Source: Azadirachta indica (lineage: Eukaryota > Streptophyta > Magnoliopsida > Sapindales > Meliaceae). From it: a DNA stretch of 64,000 nt. Made by a program: the position numbers and the translations under genes. The notes under the pieces were generated by a model. That model searched no databases. It was not told the DNA's origin and saw nothing but the letters and a program-made list of their open reading frames with translations. The stretch spans positions 11,654,481-11,718,480 of the forward strand of contig CM040448.1 of the NCBI GenBank assembly GCA_022749755.1, given 5' to 3'. This document shows, in pieces, positions 1-11,322 of the stretch; position 1 is the stretch's first letter, and each line of letters begins with the position of its first letter.

Positions 1-2059
1 GATCCCCCGTTTTTGTATCAAATCGTAGTCCCAATGGCCTCCCACAAACATGCTCCAGTTCTGGTGCGAATGGACGAACACACTCCTTCCTTGGAAAATG
101 AAAATTATGGTTTTCAATCAATTAAAATTGTGAAAAAAGTATAGGTATAAATCTGAACAAGAAATTATCAACATTAAACCAAGGATTTCAGTGGGCAACT
201 CTGTTTACAGTTACAAGGCTCCCACAAAATCATCCAACTTGAGTAGGGACCAATTTCTATCAACGTAGTTCAGTTAGGCTCTAAGTATCCATTAATTAAC
301 AGTAAAATAAATCGCAAACAAAACTACCACTGATCATTCCTTGCTCTTTTATTTTTCTTCTTTTTTTTTAGATTTAAAATTGTTTGGTGGGGTAGGATTG
401 CATTCTTGCATTGGCCCATGTCCTGAAAACACTTATGTTAGTGTATGTGCTCTCCATGATGTAATAGGTGATGGATTTCCTTTAGGTTCAGGTATTATCA
501 GCAATAACCTCATAACTATTTTTTTCTTCCAAGAAAAATAAAAAAAGAAAATGTGAGCAGTTGTATTCTTCTAAACCAGAAGCAAATCAGAACATATCTA
601 AGTTGAATGGTAAGATCTTTAGGCAAAATAATTCAATCATACTTGAAGAGATTCTATGAACTGACCCCACTGCATAGACTGGAGGAAAGCTATTTCAATT
701 CTTTTCTTATTGATGTTAAGCAACAAAGAATGCAATTATACATAACATTTTCAACCATTGCGTACTAAATTTGCATGTTAGCAAATATTGAATTCAACTC
801 ACATAACTAAAGACAGTATCCTGAAGTTTCTCATTGAATTAACATCTTGTGCTCTAATTAAAGTAAAGGTGGATTTGATGGTTCCTGATAACACAGACAC
901 AGATGAGACAAGTTCAACCATGGAAGGTCTTACTAACATAAATAACCTATGTTGACATGGCGCCCTAATCCATGTTAGGTAGAACTCAAATAAAATGAAA
1001 GAGTAAAGGATTAAAAGGGGGAAAAAGAAGTATATAAGGCAATGGTAGACATTAAGTTAGTAAAAATGGATAAGTGGCAAAATTGGCTCACATTAATGGA
1101 GTACTAGTACGACAATTAGCTCATTCAAGGTAGGATAAGTAAATTAAAATTCAGAATAGTTAAAATAGTAGATGTCAAAAACTAACATCTGAAATTTAAA
1201 CAAAACTAGAGAGAAGAATACATGGAAACTCAGAAGCCAAAAATCTAACTCTCCTCCCTTAAACAAGTTTAACAGTGGATGACCCTTTGTAGTCTAGCAA
1301 GCTTCCAATACTCCAAGTAAATCACCCACAGTCCTGTCAGCTGTTCCAAATTAGATAGTTGATTTCATTTTGTATTGAACAAACAATAATTGAGCAAAGA
1401 AGAAGGGACTTGTTCTTCTTGACTATTGAAGGTCTTTTCACACAAAAGGTTTTAGATAGTTTTGAAACTCTCCAAGGCTAGAGAAAGTACTTTAGAAAAG
1501 GCATAAATTTTAACAGAATTCTGGTAATTTGCTCTGTTACTGCATAAACTAAAAAATGGGATCCACAAGACGTTCCACCGGGCGTAAATGAGACTAAAAA
1601 AATTCTCCACCATTTTCCAGTCAATGCATTGCAATAAAATGTCAAGAAATAATATTTATCTGATCATTAAGCACAGAGAAACTGAAAGAGAGCCCCAACT
1701 TGATAAATAGATTCTGAAGCAGGATTGATTCATCTATTACAGTAATGGCAACAACAGTATTACCTTTGAGAAGAGGTGACCGCAAATTCGGTCCAGCCAA
1801 TTTCATCGCCTTGCCACTTGAGAATACGACCGTCTGCAACTCCCGTGTAGGGTCCTTCTCCATTAGGATCGAAAGCAATACTCTCAGGTCCCAAAGCACC
1901 GGGGACATTGATGATCTCGCAGGCCTGGAGATTGTCGTGGGAGCCTACTATGGACGGCGGTCCGAAAAGATTCGACAGAGTATTGGTTTGGTTTATAGAT
2001 AAAGTAATTGAGATTATTGCTATTAATATTGCTGATATTGCTAAAAGCTTTGTGTTCAT
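1..2059 (-). CDS. Strictosidine synthase-like protein, 5' part (gene continues past left edge)
   Basis: Two coding exons are visible on the minus strand: 1764-2059 (ATG at 2059) and 1-89, which runs off the window. They join in phase through a split Arg codon (AG|G) across a 1.67-kb intron. Residues 1-25 or so form a hydrophobic signal peptide, then comes the family's N-terminal segment with GPESIAFDPNGEGPYTGVADGRI and, in exon 2, EHVCGRPLGLRFDTKTGD. (Longer text is split: GPESIAFDPNGEG, then PYTGVADGRI.) This is the start of the six-bladed beta-propeller of the Str_synth family, usually secretory or vacuolar. It is a tandem copy of the gene at 2826-5088, with the same exon 1/2 junction. Whether the 3' part is intact cannot be seen. 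True strictosidine synthase activity is not implied by family membership. Confidence 0.85.
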
Positions 2060-2825
2060 GGCTATGGCTATCTATGGCTGGCTGTTTCTTGGGTTCTTTA
2101 CTCTTACTACCACTCCTAACCAGGGTATGCATATAACACTCCTTAAATCGCTTTGGTTTGATCGCAAATTTCGTTTTTGCTTTCTCTTTCCATTTCTACT
2201 GGGTTAAATCCATACACTCCAATAACTCTCTGACAAATAATCCTATAATTTTTGTTGACATTATGAACCAATCTCCCGGAGAAACCAAGATTTTTGTTTG
2301 GAAATTTATCATCTAGATCCCTCAAAGTTCTGGTTTTATTACTTATGTTGAATCTTTTGATTAATTAACATTACCGGCCCTCATGTAGTCATTTTATTCT
2401 CGCCGTCGTACTTATTTACCAAAAACAAAAGGTAAATTTGCTACTTCGTTAACCAAGCATTTAAAATTCAACTCTTTAATTCACATATCTGACTTCGAGA
2501 CCCTTGCAAACACCACTGAAAATCCCAAACTTCAAGAGTTCGTGATATCTTTTTTCCTTACCAGAAAAAAAAAAAAGAACAAAGCTGCTTCAAAAATCTA
2601 TCAAGTTTTGAAGTAGAGGTTATTATTCTCTTAGGAAAAATTAAACTTTTTTTTTTAATTAGAAAGGAATTTAGGTGTAAAATAATAAGCAACTACCACC
2701 TCACTAATGAGTGGTGTTCATGTATTCTTTATTTCAAACTCAAATAATTTACGATGATACACATAAAGCTTGTACATAAAATAGATAATTCGTAGAATTA
2801 AAGGATGGGAAGTACAATATTTGTG
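2060..2825. other. Intergenic spacer between the two SSL genes
   Basis: This 766-bp spacer lies between the 5' end of the first SSL gene and the stop codon of the second. It must hold the promoter and 5' UTR of the first (minus strand) and the 3' UTR and terminator of the second. It is AT-rich with poly-A/T runs near 2565-2576 and 2647-2658. No further gene is seen. Confidence 0.6.
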
Positions 2826-5088
2826 TTACAAATTACATACACCAATAAAAGTCATCATCACTGATCCCATCCATAACTTGCCGTCCTTCTCTTCCACTTC
2901 ACTAATAAACCTCAATGTCTTTCCTTCACTATCCTCCAAGACTTGCAAAACTTCGCCTTCTTCACTAAACTTGATAGCAGTTGCGTGGGGCTTCCCTCCT
3001 ACAAATATTGAGTGCAATTTTTTAAAGCTAAGTGGAAGTTTCAACACTGACTTCCCAATCCATGAATAATTATTAGAAGTTAATAACTTTGAAGTAAATC
3101 CATTCTTCGAATGCAAAGCTACCCAGAACTCCCCGTTTGAATTTCTTCTTATATTGTCTGGGAAACCCGGAACCTCAGCAAATACATCAAACTTTCCGGT
3201 GTTAGGACCCCGAAGCCAAAATCTTAAAATCCGACATCTAATGGTTTCGGCTACGAGAACAAAGCTTCTGTCTTTGCTTAATGCTACACCATTTGCCAGC
3301 GCAATTTCTCGCAGTAACACTTCAACTTGTTTGGTTGATTTATTGTACTTCATTAACCTGCCTGTCTTATCCCCACCTAACGCTGCCAACATAAAATGCC
3401 TACATGCAAGCAGTAATCAAACATAACGTTAGGGTATGTTTGGCACGTTGCGCTCGAGTGTATTAATTTTAATGAATTATATTCAATTAGACTGAATAAA
3501 ATTTAATACATTATCGTATTTGAATGTGATTGTATTAGAAAATATAAAATATATTAAATTACTTTTATTTTTTTAATAATATATTATTACTTTTAATTAA
3601 AAATTAAATAATTCAAAAGTATTTCATGATAACTAAAAAAAATTACAATTGTCTACTATAGCCATCGGGCTGCCATCATCAACCACCGCCGATCAACAGC
3701 CACCATCATTTTTACGAATTTTTATGAACATCATTAAAATTCTTATTAAATACTCTAAAAATGATATTATTACTATTACCGTTTAAATTATTATTTACTG
3801 TAAATCTGAAGTTAAATATTTAAATATCAAATATTCAACTTCAAACACGACAAACATTAAGTCAAATGATAATGATAATAGTATTATTGTGTAGAGTAGT
3901 AGATAAATATTTTAATAATATTCATGAAAATTCAAATGAATGACTGTTACTGGTGGCCAACGGTAGATGTTAAATGTTCAATTTTAAATTTACAACAGAA
4001 TGATTATTTAAATAGCGATAACAATTGCATTATGACATAAAGTGTTCAATAATAAAAATTATAATAATGTTCACAAAAATCTAAAAAGTGACAATCACCG
4101 ATCACTGACGTTGGCCAATGACAAATAATAACAATTTAATAAATTTTAAAAATTATTACTTTTAAAAAATTTTTTTTAATAAAAATAAAATAAAAGAAAT
4201 AGTGCATTGCAGCCGTGACCCGTGGGGAAGAGAGGGACGCGTCAGATTTTTAGAGTCTAGACTATATAATTCTTAAATTTAATACGGTACAGTCTCCTCC
4301 ATTTTTTGCATCATACGCTGTATAAAAAAGATTTTATCCTAAATAGTGAAATAATACAGACCACACCTGCATGGGAAACCATGTTTAAGAAGAGTTTTCA
4401 AAATTCAATATGTATTCGTATATAAGAATAAATTTTCGGTGTGGTACCTTCTCTGGAACGTAGTGCTTGAATCAGTGAAGTAAATAACTCCTTCATGTTC
4501 ATCAATATCGAGATCGTTGGTGAAGCGGAAAGGCTGACCTTCAGCTTCAGTTAAGAGTTGAGTAGCCAAGCCTCCTGCTGGTCCTACTACTTGAAACCCA
4601 AAGTATGCATCAGCTATGTACAGATCTCCAGTTTTCTTGTCAAATTTTATTCCTAATGGCCTCCCACATACATGCTCCATTTCTGGTGCCAATGGACGAA
4701 CACAGTTCTCCCTAATTCACACAATCAAAAACATTTTTAAGAAAAAAGAATATATGTATATGTGGACTCTTTCAAGGACATGCTAATTAGATAATATTTA
4801 CCTGTGTGAAGTGGTGACAGCAAATTCAGTCCATCCACTTTCATGGCCTTCCCACTTGAGAATACGGCCGTCAGCGACTCCGGTGTAGGGTCCCTCTCCA
4901 TTAAGATCGAAAGCAATACTTTCAGGTCCCGTAGCTCCCGTGACATTGATGATTTTGCAAGCTTGGAGCTTGTCATAAGATCCTGCTATGGACGGTGGGC
5001 TGAAGATATTTGTCAGAGATAAAATATCACTAACGCAGATTGTTGCTATTAATAGTACTGTTGAAGCGACTATAAATTTTGTGTTCAT
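2826..5088 (-). CDS. Strictosidine synthase-like (SSL) protein, complete, 374 aa
   Basis: Three exons on the minus strand: 4802-5088 (ATG at 5088), 4448-4711 and 2826-3399. Both junctions split an Arg codon (AG|G), and the joined frame is 375 codons including the stop, normal for plant SSL proteins. Residues 1-25 or so are a signal peptide, followed by the Str_synth beta-propeller: GPESIAF, GRILKWEG, CGRPLGIKFD, FTNDLDIDEHEGVIYFTDSS, GDKTGRLMKY, ETIRCRILRFWL and a C-terminal KDGKLWMGSV. The family descends from the enzyme that condenses tryptamine with secologanin. Most SSL members lack that activity and have unclear roles in defence, stress or the cell wall. By my recalled alignment the catalytic Glu of true synthases (just before the C-terminal DG motif) is replaced here by Ser in FISEVEEKDG, so a Pictet-Spengler reaction is unlikely. 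Intron 2 is about 1 kb and AT-rich. Confidence 0.93.
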
Positions 5089-5167
5089 GGTTCTTCCTTT
5101 TCTTCTTCACCTCCTGCTGGCTACCACTTCTAGGCTTCCTTCGGGGTGAGAAGAGTTTGATGAAGAG

Positions 5168-5170
<3 letters not shown>

Positions 5171-5216
<46 letters not shown>
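5171..5216. repeat. (CT)23 microsatellite upstream of SSL
   Basis: A pure (CT)23 run on the plus strand, so (GA)n on the sense strand of the SSL gene. It lies 83-128 bases upstream of the ATG, probably in the 5' UTR or core promoter, because a TATATAC motif sits just upstream on the minus strand (about 5222-5229). Such GAGA tracts are often length-variable and can bind BPC/GAGA-type factors. Confidence 0.9.
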
Positions 5217-5219
<3 letters not shown>

Positions 5220-5221
5220 CT

Positions 5222-5229
5222 GTATATAT
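5222..5229 (-). promoter_or_regulatory. Candidate TATA box of the SSL gene
   Basis: The minus strand reads TATATAC directly upstream of the (GA)n tract and about 135 bases before the SSL start codon. The placement fits a plant core promoter, but no transcript data support it. Confidence 0.35.
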
Positions 5230-6251
5230 TAGTCTGGTTTTTGGTGTTATTGTCTATTTTCTATTTTCTATTTTAATTCTGTAATTATTTATTATCTTAA
5301 ATTATTTTAATATTGTTCTGCCATATATACTGTGTCGTCATCTTACGTACCTCCTTGGCTCTTTCTAATAATTTCAGTTTTCAGATATATATACATCTCT
5401 GATTAACAGTAGACTTCCTCTCAAAATGAGATATTATCATATTAAAAATATATCATTTTACCAAAATTGAAAATATGAGAATCGAAAATATATCATTTTA
5501 CCAAAATTTTATTCTAAATAAAAAAGAAAATCTCTTAATTTAATCTTGCAATCCTCTTTAAAAAAAATCTCGTAATCCTAATTTTATTTGCTTAATCTAA
5601 TCTCCAATAGAGATCTCTCTGACTATCTTTCCTAATTTTGTTATCAACCAAGGAGAATACTAAGGAGTAGTCACAATATTTATGTCCTTATATCACAAAA
5701 GATTTTATTTTCTTTTTAATCTTTAACTTAGATATTACAAAAAAATTAAAAAATTAATTGTACCATATTTTTCAATTTTTAAATTAATTATATAAAAAAT
5801 AGTATGTGAGGTATTTCAATAATTACGTGCTTAAAAATTAGTCAATTAATAATTTAGGAGAAGTTAGTAATATATTCTTTATTAATTCTTTTTATTTAAG
5901 TGATAGTCCCAAATCTCATAAGAATGATAATATCCCCTCAAAACATGAAATGTAAACTATTCATAATTGCAATTGAAGGGTTTAATATTCAAGAAAAGTC
6001 TCTAAGTTTCTCATTTTTATCATTTTAGTCTAAAAAGTTTATTGAATTCCATTTTCTTTTATTAATCAAACTTTGGTTATTTTCTTTTTCAAAGTGAAAG
6101 AGCATTTACTTTAAATATTATATTACTTGTACAATTTACTGTAGAAATTTACTAAGAGTCAGAAATTGAGATTTGTGTCAATCTGAAGTTGTTCTTAGGA
6201 AAATTATGATATATATATACATGATTCTTTTTTTATGCTCAAAAAAAAAAT

Positions 6252-6330
6252 TTTCATGATATTTTATCTGGAACTAAACCCTAAACCCTAATCCTTTAAA
6301 AAGGTTTCATGATATTTTATGTGGAACAAA
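6252..6330. repeat. Telomere-like CCCTAAA repeats between near-identical direct repeats
   Basis: Two CCCTAAA-type units (about 6276-6292, AACCCTAAACCCTAATCC) lie between two copies of a 23-base sequence beginning TTTCATGATATTTTAT. The copies start at 6252 and 6305 and differ at one base (TCTGGAAC against TGTGGAAC). The arrangement resembles filler DNA captured during repair of a staggered break; a telobox-type regulatory element is the alternative. Confidence 0.7.
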
Positions 6331-9029
6331 AGCTCCCAGTTTGAGTTTTCTTTGCATTGCTCCAGAGAGTGATACAAATCCACTTCACTCTTCAATTTAC
6401 TTCTGGATACGAGTCTTTTTCCTTGGGCTTCTTGGGCTTATGAGCCTTTAGTTTTGGGCCATCGTAGGCCTTTTTTTTTTTTTTTGAAGAGTTTGTTTCC
6501 ACTTTCCAGCTCATTGTATAAAACTGACTGATAGCCCACTACCAGTCTCAATAGATTTACCCAAAACCAAATTACATGCTAATGTATTTAAAAAACAAAA
6601 AATATATATATTTATTTTTTTACTAATAATTACCTGACACCAAGTTAAACAATATCTTAGTAATCATTTAATTGTCTCGTAAATAAATAAATTGGTAGGT
6701 CATAAAATTTTAAACCCAAATCATGCATAACTAATAAACAATCAAATTTATCACGTAATTTTAAATCAATCCAATTTCTTTAATTCCACATTTTCACCAA
6801 CCATGTATCAATTAAAAATTTTGTCACCCCAAATAATAAGTTTGCTTATTATAAAGGTACTTGCAGAGTTGCAATATCTTTTAAAATTGTTGTATCTATA
6901 TATTATTTTTAATTTGTAAAGATAGTAATATATATATATATATATAATATTTGGTAGATGTATTGATAACAATAATAATAGTCCATACACATGATTCCAA
7001 ATCAACAAAAGGAAGAGGGATTTAGAGAAAAGTTATGGGTGCCCCATTGTATTTCTAGGGTCAGTTTTCTCCATTCACATGTCCCCTTAAGTAGTCTTAA
7101 GGTCATCATTTTTATCATAATTATTTTATTTTATTTTATTTTATTATTTACCTCCCTCCTCTATTATTGATTGTTGAAGTGGGTTTTGCGAAACACGATT
7201 ATGCACGTTACTCAAAAAATAACTTACTATTAAGAACATTGTGTACTAGTGTTTTTTTTTATTTCCAAGCAAAACAAAATTACAAATTAAATAAATTCTT
7301 TCATATTTTTTTTTATCAATTTTAATAATTACAACCAATATTAAATTATTATTTAAATGCACTGCAGTCTAAAATTTTTAAATATAAATTTAGGAATTTG
7401 TTGTAAATGAATAAGTAAAAGTTTGAAACTATTGTCTTAAAACTTGAGGTCACCTTTTATTATATTGTGTATAAATAAAACAATAAATTTTATATTAATT
7501 ATTGGTCAAATATACAATATCCTTTATTGACATTTTCTTTATTGTAATTAGAAAAGTAATTACATAAACATAGCACTTTGAATTAATTGATTATGATATT
7601 ATATTCACATGTACTAAAGATGCCATTCTATCTATAACATAACATGTTAAAATAAATATATCTTCTTCTTTTAATTTCCAAAACTATATCATAAAATAAA
7701 ATAAAAAAAACAGCTATATTATGTTTGTTAGACTATGTCAAAATTCGTTAGTATACTAGATAATCTTTCAATTTTTATTAATATATTATTCAATTTCTAA
7801 AATTTTTTATTAAGTTAAATTTAAAATTTTAAAAAGTAAAAAAAAATCATAATTAAAAAGTATAAATTACTACAAAATTATACAAGCTTTCCTCATTCTC
7901 TCTTTATGTATCTTAAAAAGATTTTTTTAAAAAAAAAAAATTCTCTTTGAGTTTACTTATTAAATCTTAACATCTCAAATCCCAAAAATATAGCCTTTAC
8001 AAGGCCCCTTTTATTTTTATTATGAATGGTTTTGCCTTTCTATTTTTGGCAAGTGGGAATTATTATTTTATTTCAATTTCTATATTGGGAGATTTTCATG
8101 TTTTCTCCATAATTTAAATAGGTAAATAATTAGCATCAACTTGATCTTACGTTGTTAAAATTATAAAAAACCTTTTTACAGTTTTGTTCAATTTTATAAT
8201 GTAAAAAAGATTTCCAACAAGCACAAGAGTCTCTTGAAACAGCTGCCCATTTCCTCATTACAGTGCATCTGTCCCAATGTGGATTTAAAAATATTATAAA
8301 ATAAAAATAAACATTTTTATTCTTGCACCTTCGCCCAAGTCAAATAATAACAACACAACTTGCTTTTAAACTTCAACCCAAAATTAAAGAAAGAAAAAAA
8401 GAAAAACTTTAAATTTTAAATTTTTAAAAATTCAAATATAATTTGGTAAAATTATAATTAATTTATGCTTGTAAAGAAAAAGGTATAAAAAAAAAATAAT
8501 ATTGATGATGATGATGACGATGAGGATAAAATAAAGAAAGGGGCCAAGCCTAGCCACCATATCTAATCACGTGCAAAAGAAGATCTAAGAAAATCTTTTG
8601 TATCATTTCATTGAAGGTTGACCCAATAACATTAACCATTCATTATTCCCTTCTCATACACTTTCAAATACAATAGGAGTTGTCTTTATAGGTAGGCAAG
8701 AATTATCAACTTGCTGTCAATTGGTTCATTTAATTAATTAATTATTTCTTCAAAAAAAATTAATTATTTATTTAATTAATTAAACACCCACATGACTTTT
8801 CAAAATAACATATGTTACCATTTTATTGCATGATATCTAATAATTTTTAGATCTATATAATTAATAAATGTTACTCTTCTTTTAATATTATATTTATATA
8901 TTGTGTAATATTTATCCTCAAATTTAAAAAAAATTATCTGATATTTTACTAAATGCACAAACCTTTTTTTAGGAGGGCTTATGTTCAAGTAAGGAGTAGG
9001 CATAGTCCATTTCAATATGAATTTTATTA

Positions 9030-9405
9030 AAATCAAATCGGAACTAAAAATTTCAAATTTTTATTTTTTAGAACTAGTCCAAATCAAATAAAAGCTAAAA
9101 TCTAAATAAAATCAAGCTGAAAAGATTTTTAATCGAATTAAATTGATAGGTTTCAATTCTATTTTTCAAGTTTCATTTTTCACAATTTTTTAACCGTCAC
9201 AAAACAACTTAATTTTGATGCTTTATTTTGGTGATAAAAAATACTAAAAAAATATTTTTGATCTCGAGTCAATTTTTTGAACAAAAACTGAAATCTAACA
9301 GAAAATTTTAGAGTTTTAAAATTAGAATCGAATTAACCAGTCGATTCTGATTTAATCCGGTTCAATTTTTTAAATTTTGGATATTTTGTCTAACTCTAAC
9401 TCTAA
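9030..9405. repeat. Decayed interspersed repeat (AACCGGTT-rich type)
   Basis: Degenerate sequence with repeated AATCGAATTAA, CGATTCTGATTTAATCCGGTTCAA and a terminal TTTTGTCTAACTCTAACTC. It resembles a common plant repeat rich in GAACCGAACC/GGTTCGGTT that ends in TTTTGTCCACCCCTA. A similar stretch is at 42300-42745. No coding capacity or clear ends. Confidence 0.3.
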
Positions 9406-10976
9406 CCAACAAAATTAGGCTTGAGTAGCTTAATGAAGATCACTTTGAAAAAATTAAAAAAAAAATTCAAACAATGTTACAACATCAAATTAGACTACTT
9501 AATTGTTAAATTATGCCCACAAATAATGTTGCAAATATATTTTTATTCACATGTTAAATAAATATAATTTATAAAAAATATTGTATAAATATAATACGTT
9601 AAGATAATTAATTATTTAATAAATTGTGATAGGATGCTCATTTCATCTACCAAAATTTTGATTAATCATAACAAACATATATTGAGTAATGTTGAAGGAA
9701 ACTTCTAAAAACAACGTCATCTTTTTTAACATAAATGTTCAAATTGTGACATAATAAAATTAAATTATTGATAAATTTGTATAATTCTTGGATATAATAT
9801 AGAGACCATTCATAAGTAGGAGGGTGAAACCTCAGCCCACATAGATTCCATTTTTTCTCAAAATTAATTTTCTTAATGCTTCGTCAAAAAAATGTCTTGA
9901 TATTAAATTTTCACTTTCAAATGATTTAAGAGTAAAATTATTATTTTTATTGAACATTAAATTTCCGTACAATATTATTATCATATTAATTTATAGACCA
10001 TTAGTTGATTATAACCTAACATGTTTGTATTAAAAAAATTACATGTATGTAATGTATGATTTGTCCATGATATCTATCCACCAATGACCGAATAAGTTTT
10101 ATTATAAGAAATTAAAAAATAATTAAACTAATCAGTATCGAATAATATAATGTATTTGATTCTCTGAGAAGATCTCACAGTATCACCATATCTATTAAAA
10201 TTAATAGCCCTACTGGAAGGTTCACTGTATCAAGTTATTGAAACATTTTTTTTAAAAAAATAATTATTTATTATCATAATACGATTGGTTGTAACTGCTC
10301 ACTCAACATTAAAATTAGGTCCAACCCCTTAAATCATTTTCCATAATATTACGTACAAAAATGTTAATTTCACCAATTAATTAAATTAATTATTTTTTTA
10401 ATGGATTGGATTTGTCTCTGTTGGTGGGAATTTGCATTTCCTCATCAACCATGATAATGACATTGTAATCACGAGTTTTGATCCAAATTGCTTCAGAATA
10501 AAAATGTTTTGTGTATGGATAGGTGTCTTTGTTTGATAATAACTTTGGTTAATTAATTTTTTTAAAAATGGTGGAGTGTTTTTAATTTCAATAAATTTGT
10601 CACTTTAATTAACTATGAATGGAAGATGGTTGATCCATCATATCTTTAAATGTTATAACAATTTTTTTTTTTTGTATTTTTAGCATGTTGACATTGTTAT
10701 CTCATTGACATTGACTTAAAATTAACATAATATTTTGTCACAAGTCAAATACTTTATATTAAGTTTACTTGTCACATATACACACATATATATGTATATT
10801 TTATTTTCTTCTTTTTTAGGATAATAATTAAAATTTAATTCCACTGATTAATCGTAAATATTATATATGCCCTTAATTTTGAAGCAAAAGCATATGGTTC
10901 AATTATATTTTTCAATTTACAAAATCATTATTTTTGAAATTTATCTTTTAACTAGGTCAAGCAAACGAACCTTAGG

Positions 10977-11322
10977 CTATGTTTGAACCTTGGGCTTCCG
11001 CTGCAGTGATTAATACGATTTGCTAATTTGATCTTTGCAATTTTGTCCACAACTGTGAATAATAGTATTTTTGTCCCTGAATTTTTTTAAAATAACAAAT
11101 TTGACATAATTTTAAATAGTTTTTAACAATGTAGTCGTTACTCTTTGATTTAACATTTTTATAATACTAGCAATTAAAATGTTAAAATTAAAAAAATTCA
11201 TATCTTAATTCATTAGTTTACAAAATTTTAGGGACAATTACATTATTATCTATCAATTTGAAACAAAAAATTTTAGACTGTTACGCTTTCACAACAAAGC
11301 TAAAAGTTCAACGGTTCCAAAC
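10977..11322. mobile_element. Possible hAT-like MITE, degenerate
   Basis: The left end reads CTATGTTTGAACCTTGG and the right end, on the complementary strand, TTATGTTTGGAACCGTTG, making imperfect terminal inverted repeats about 345 bases apart. The interior is non-coding and AT-rich. I see no clear target-site duplication, so this is weak. Confidence 0.3.
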
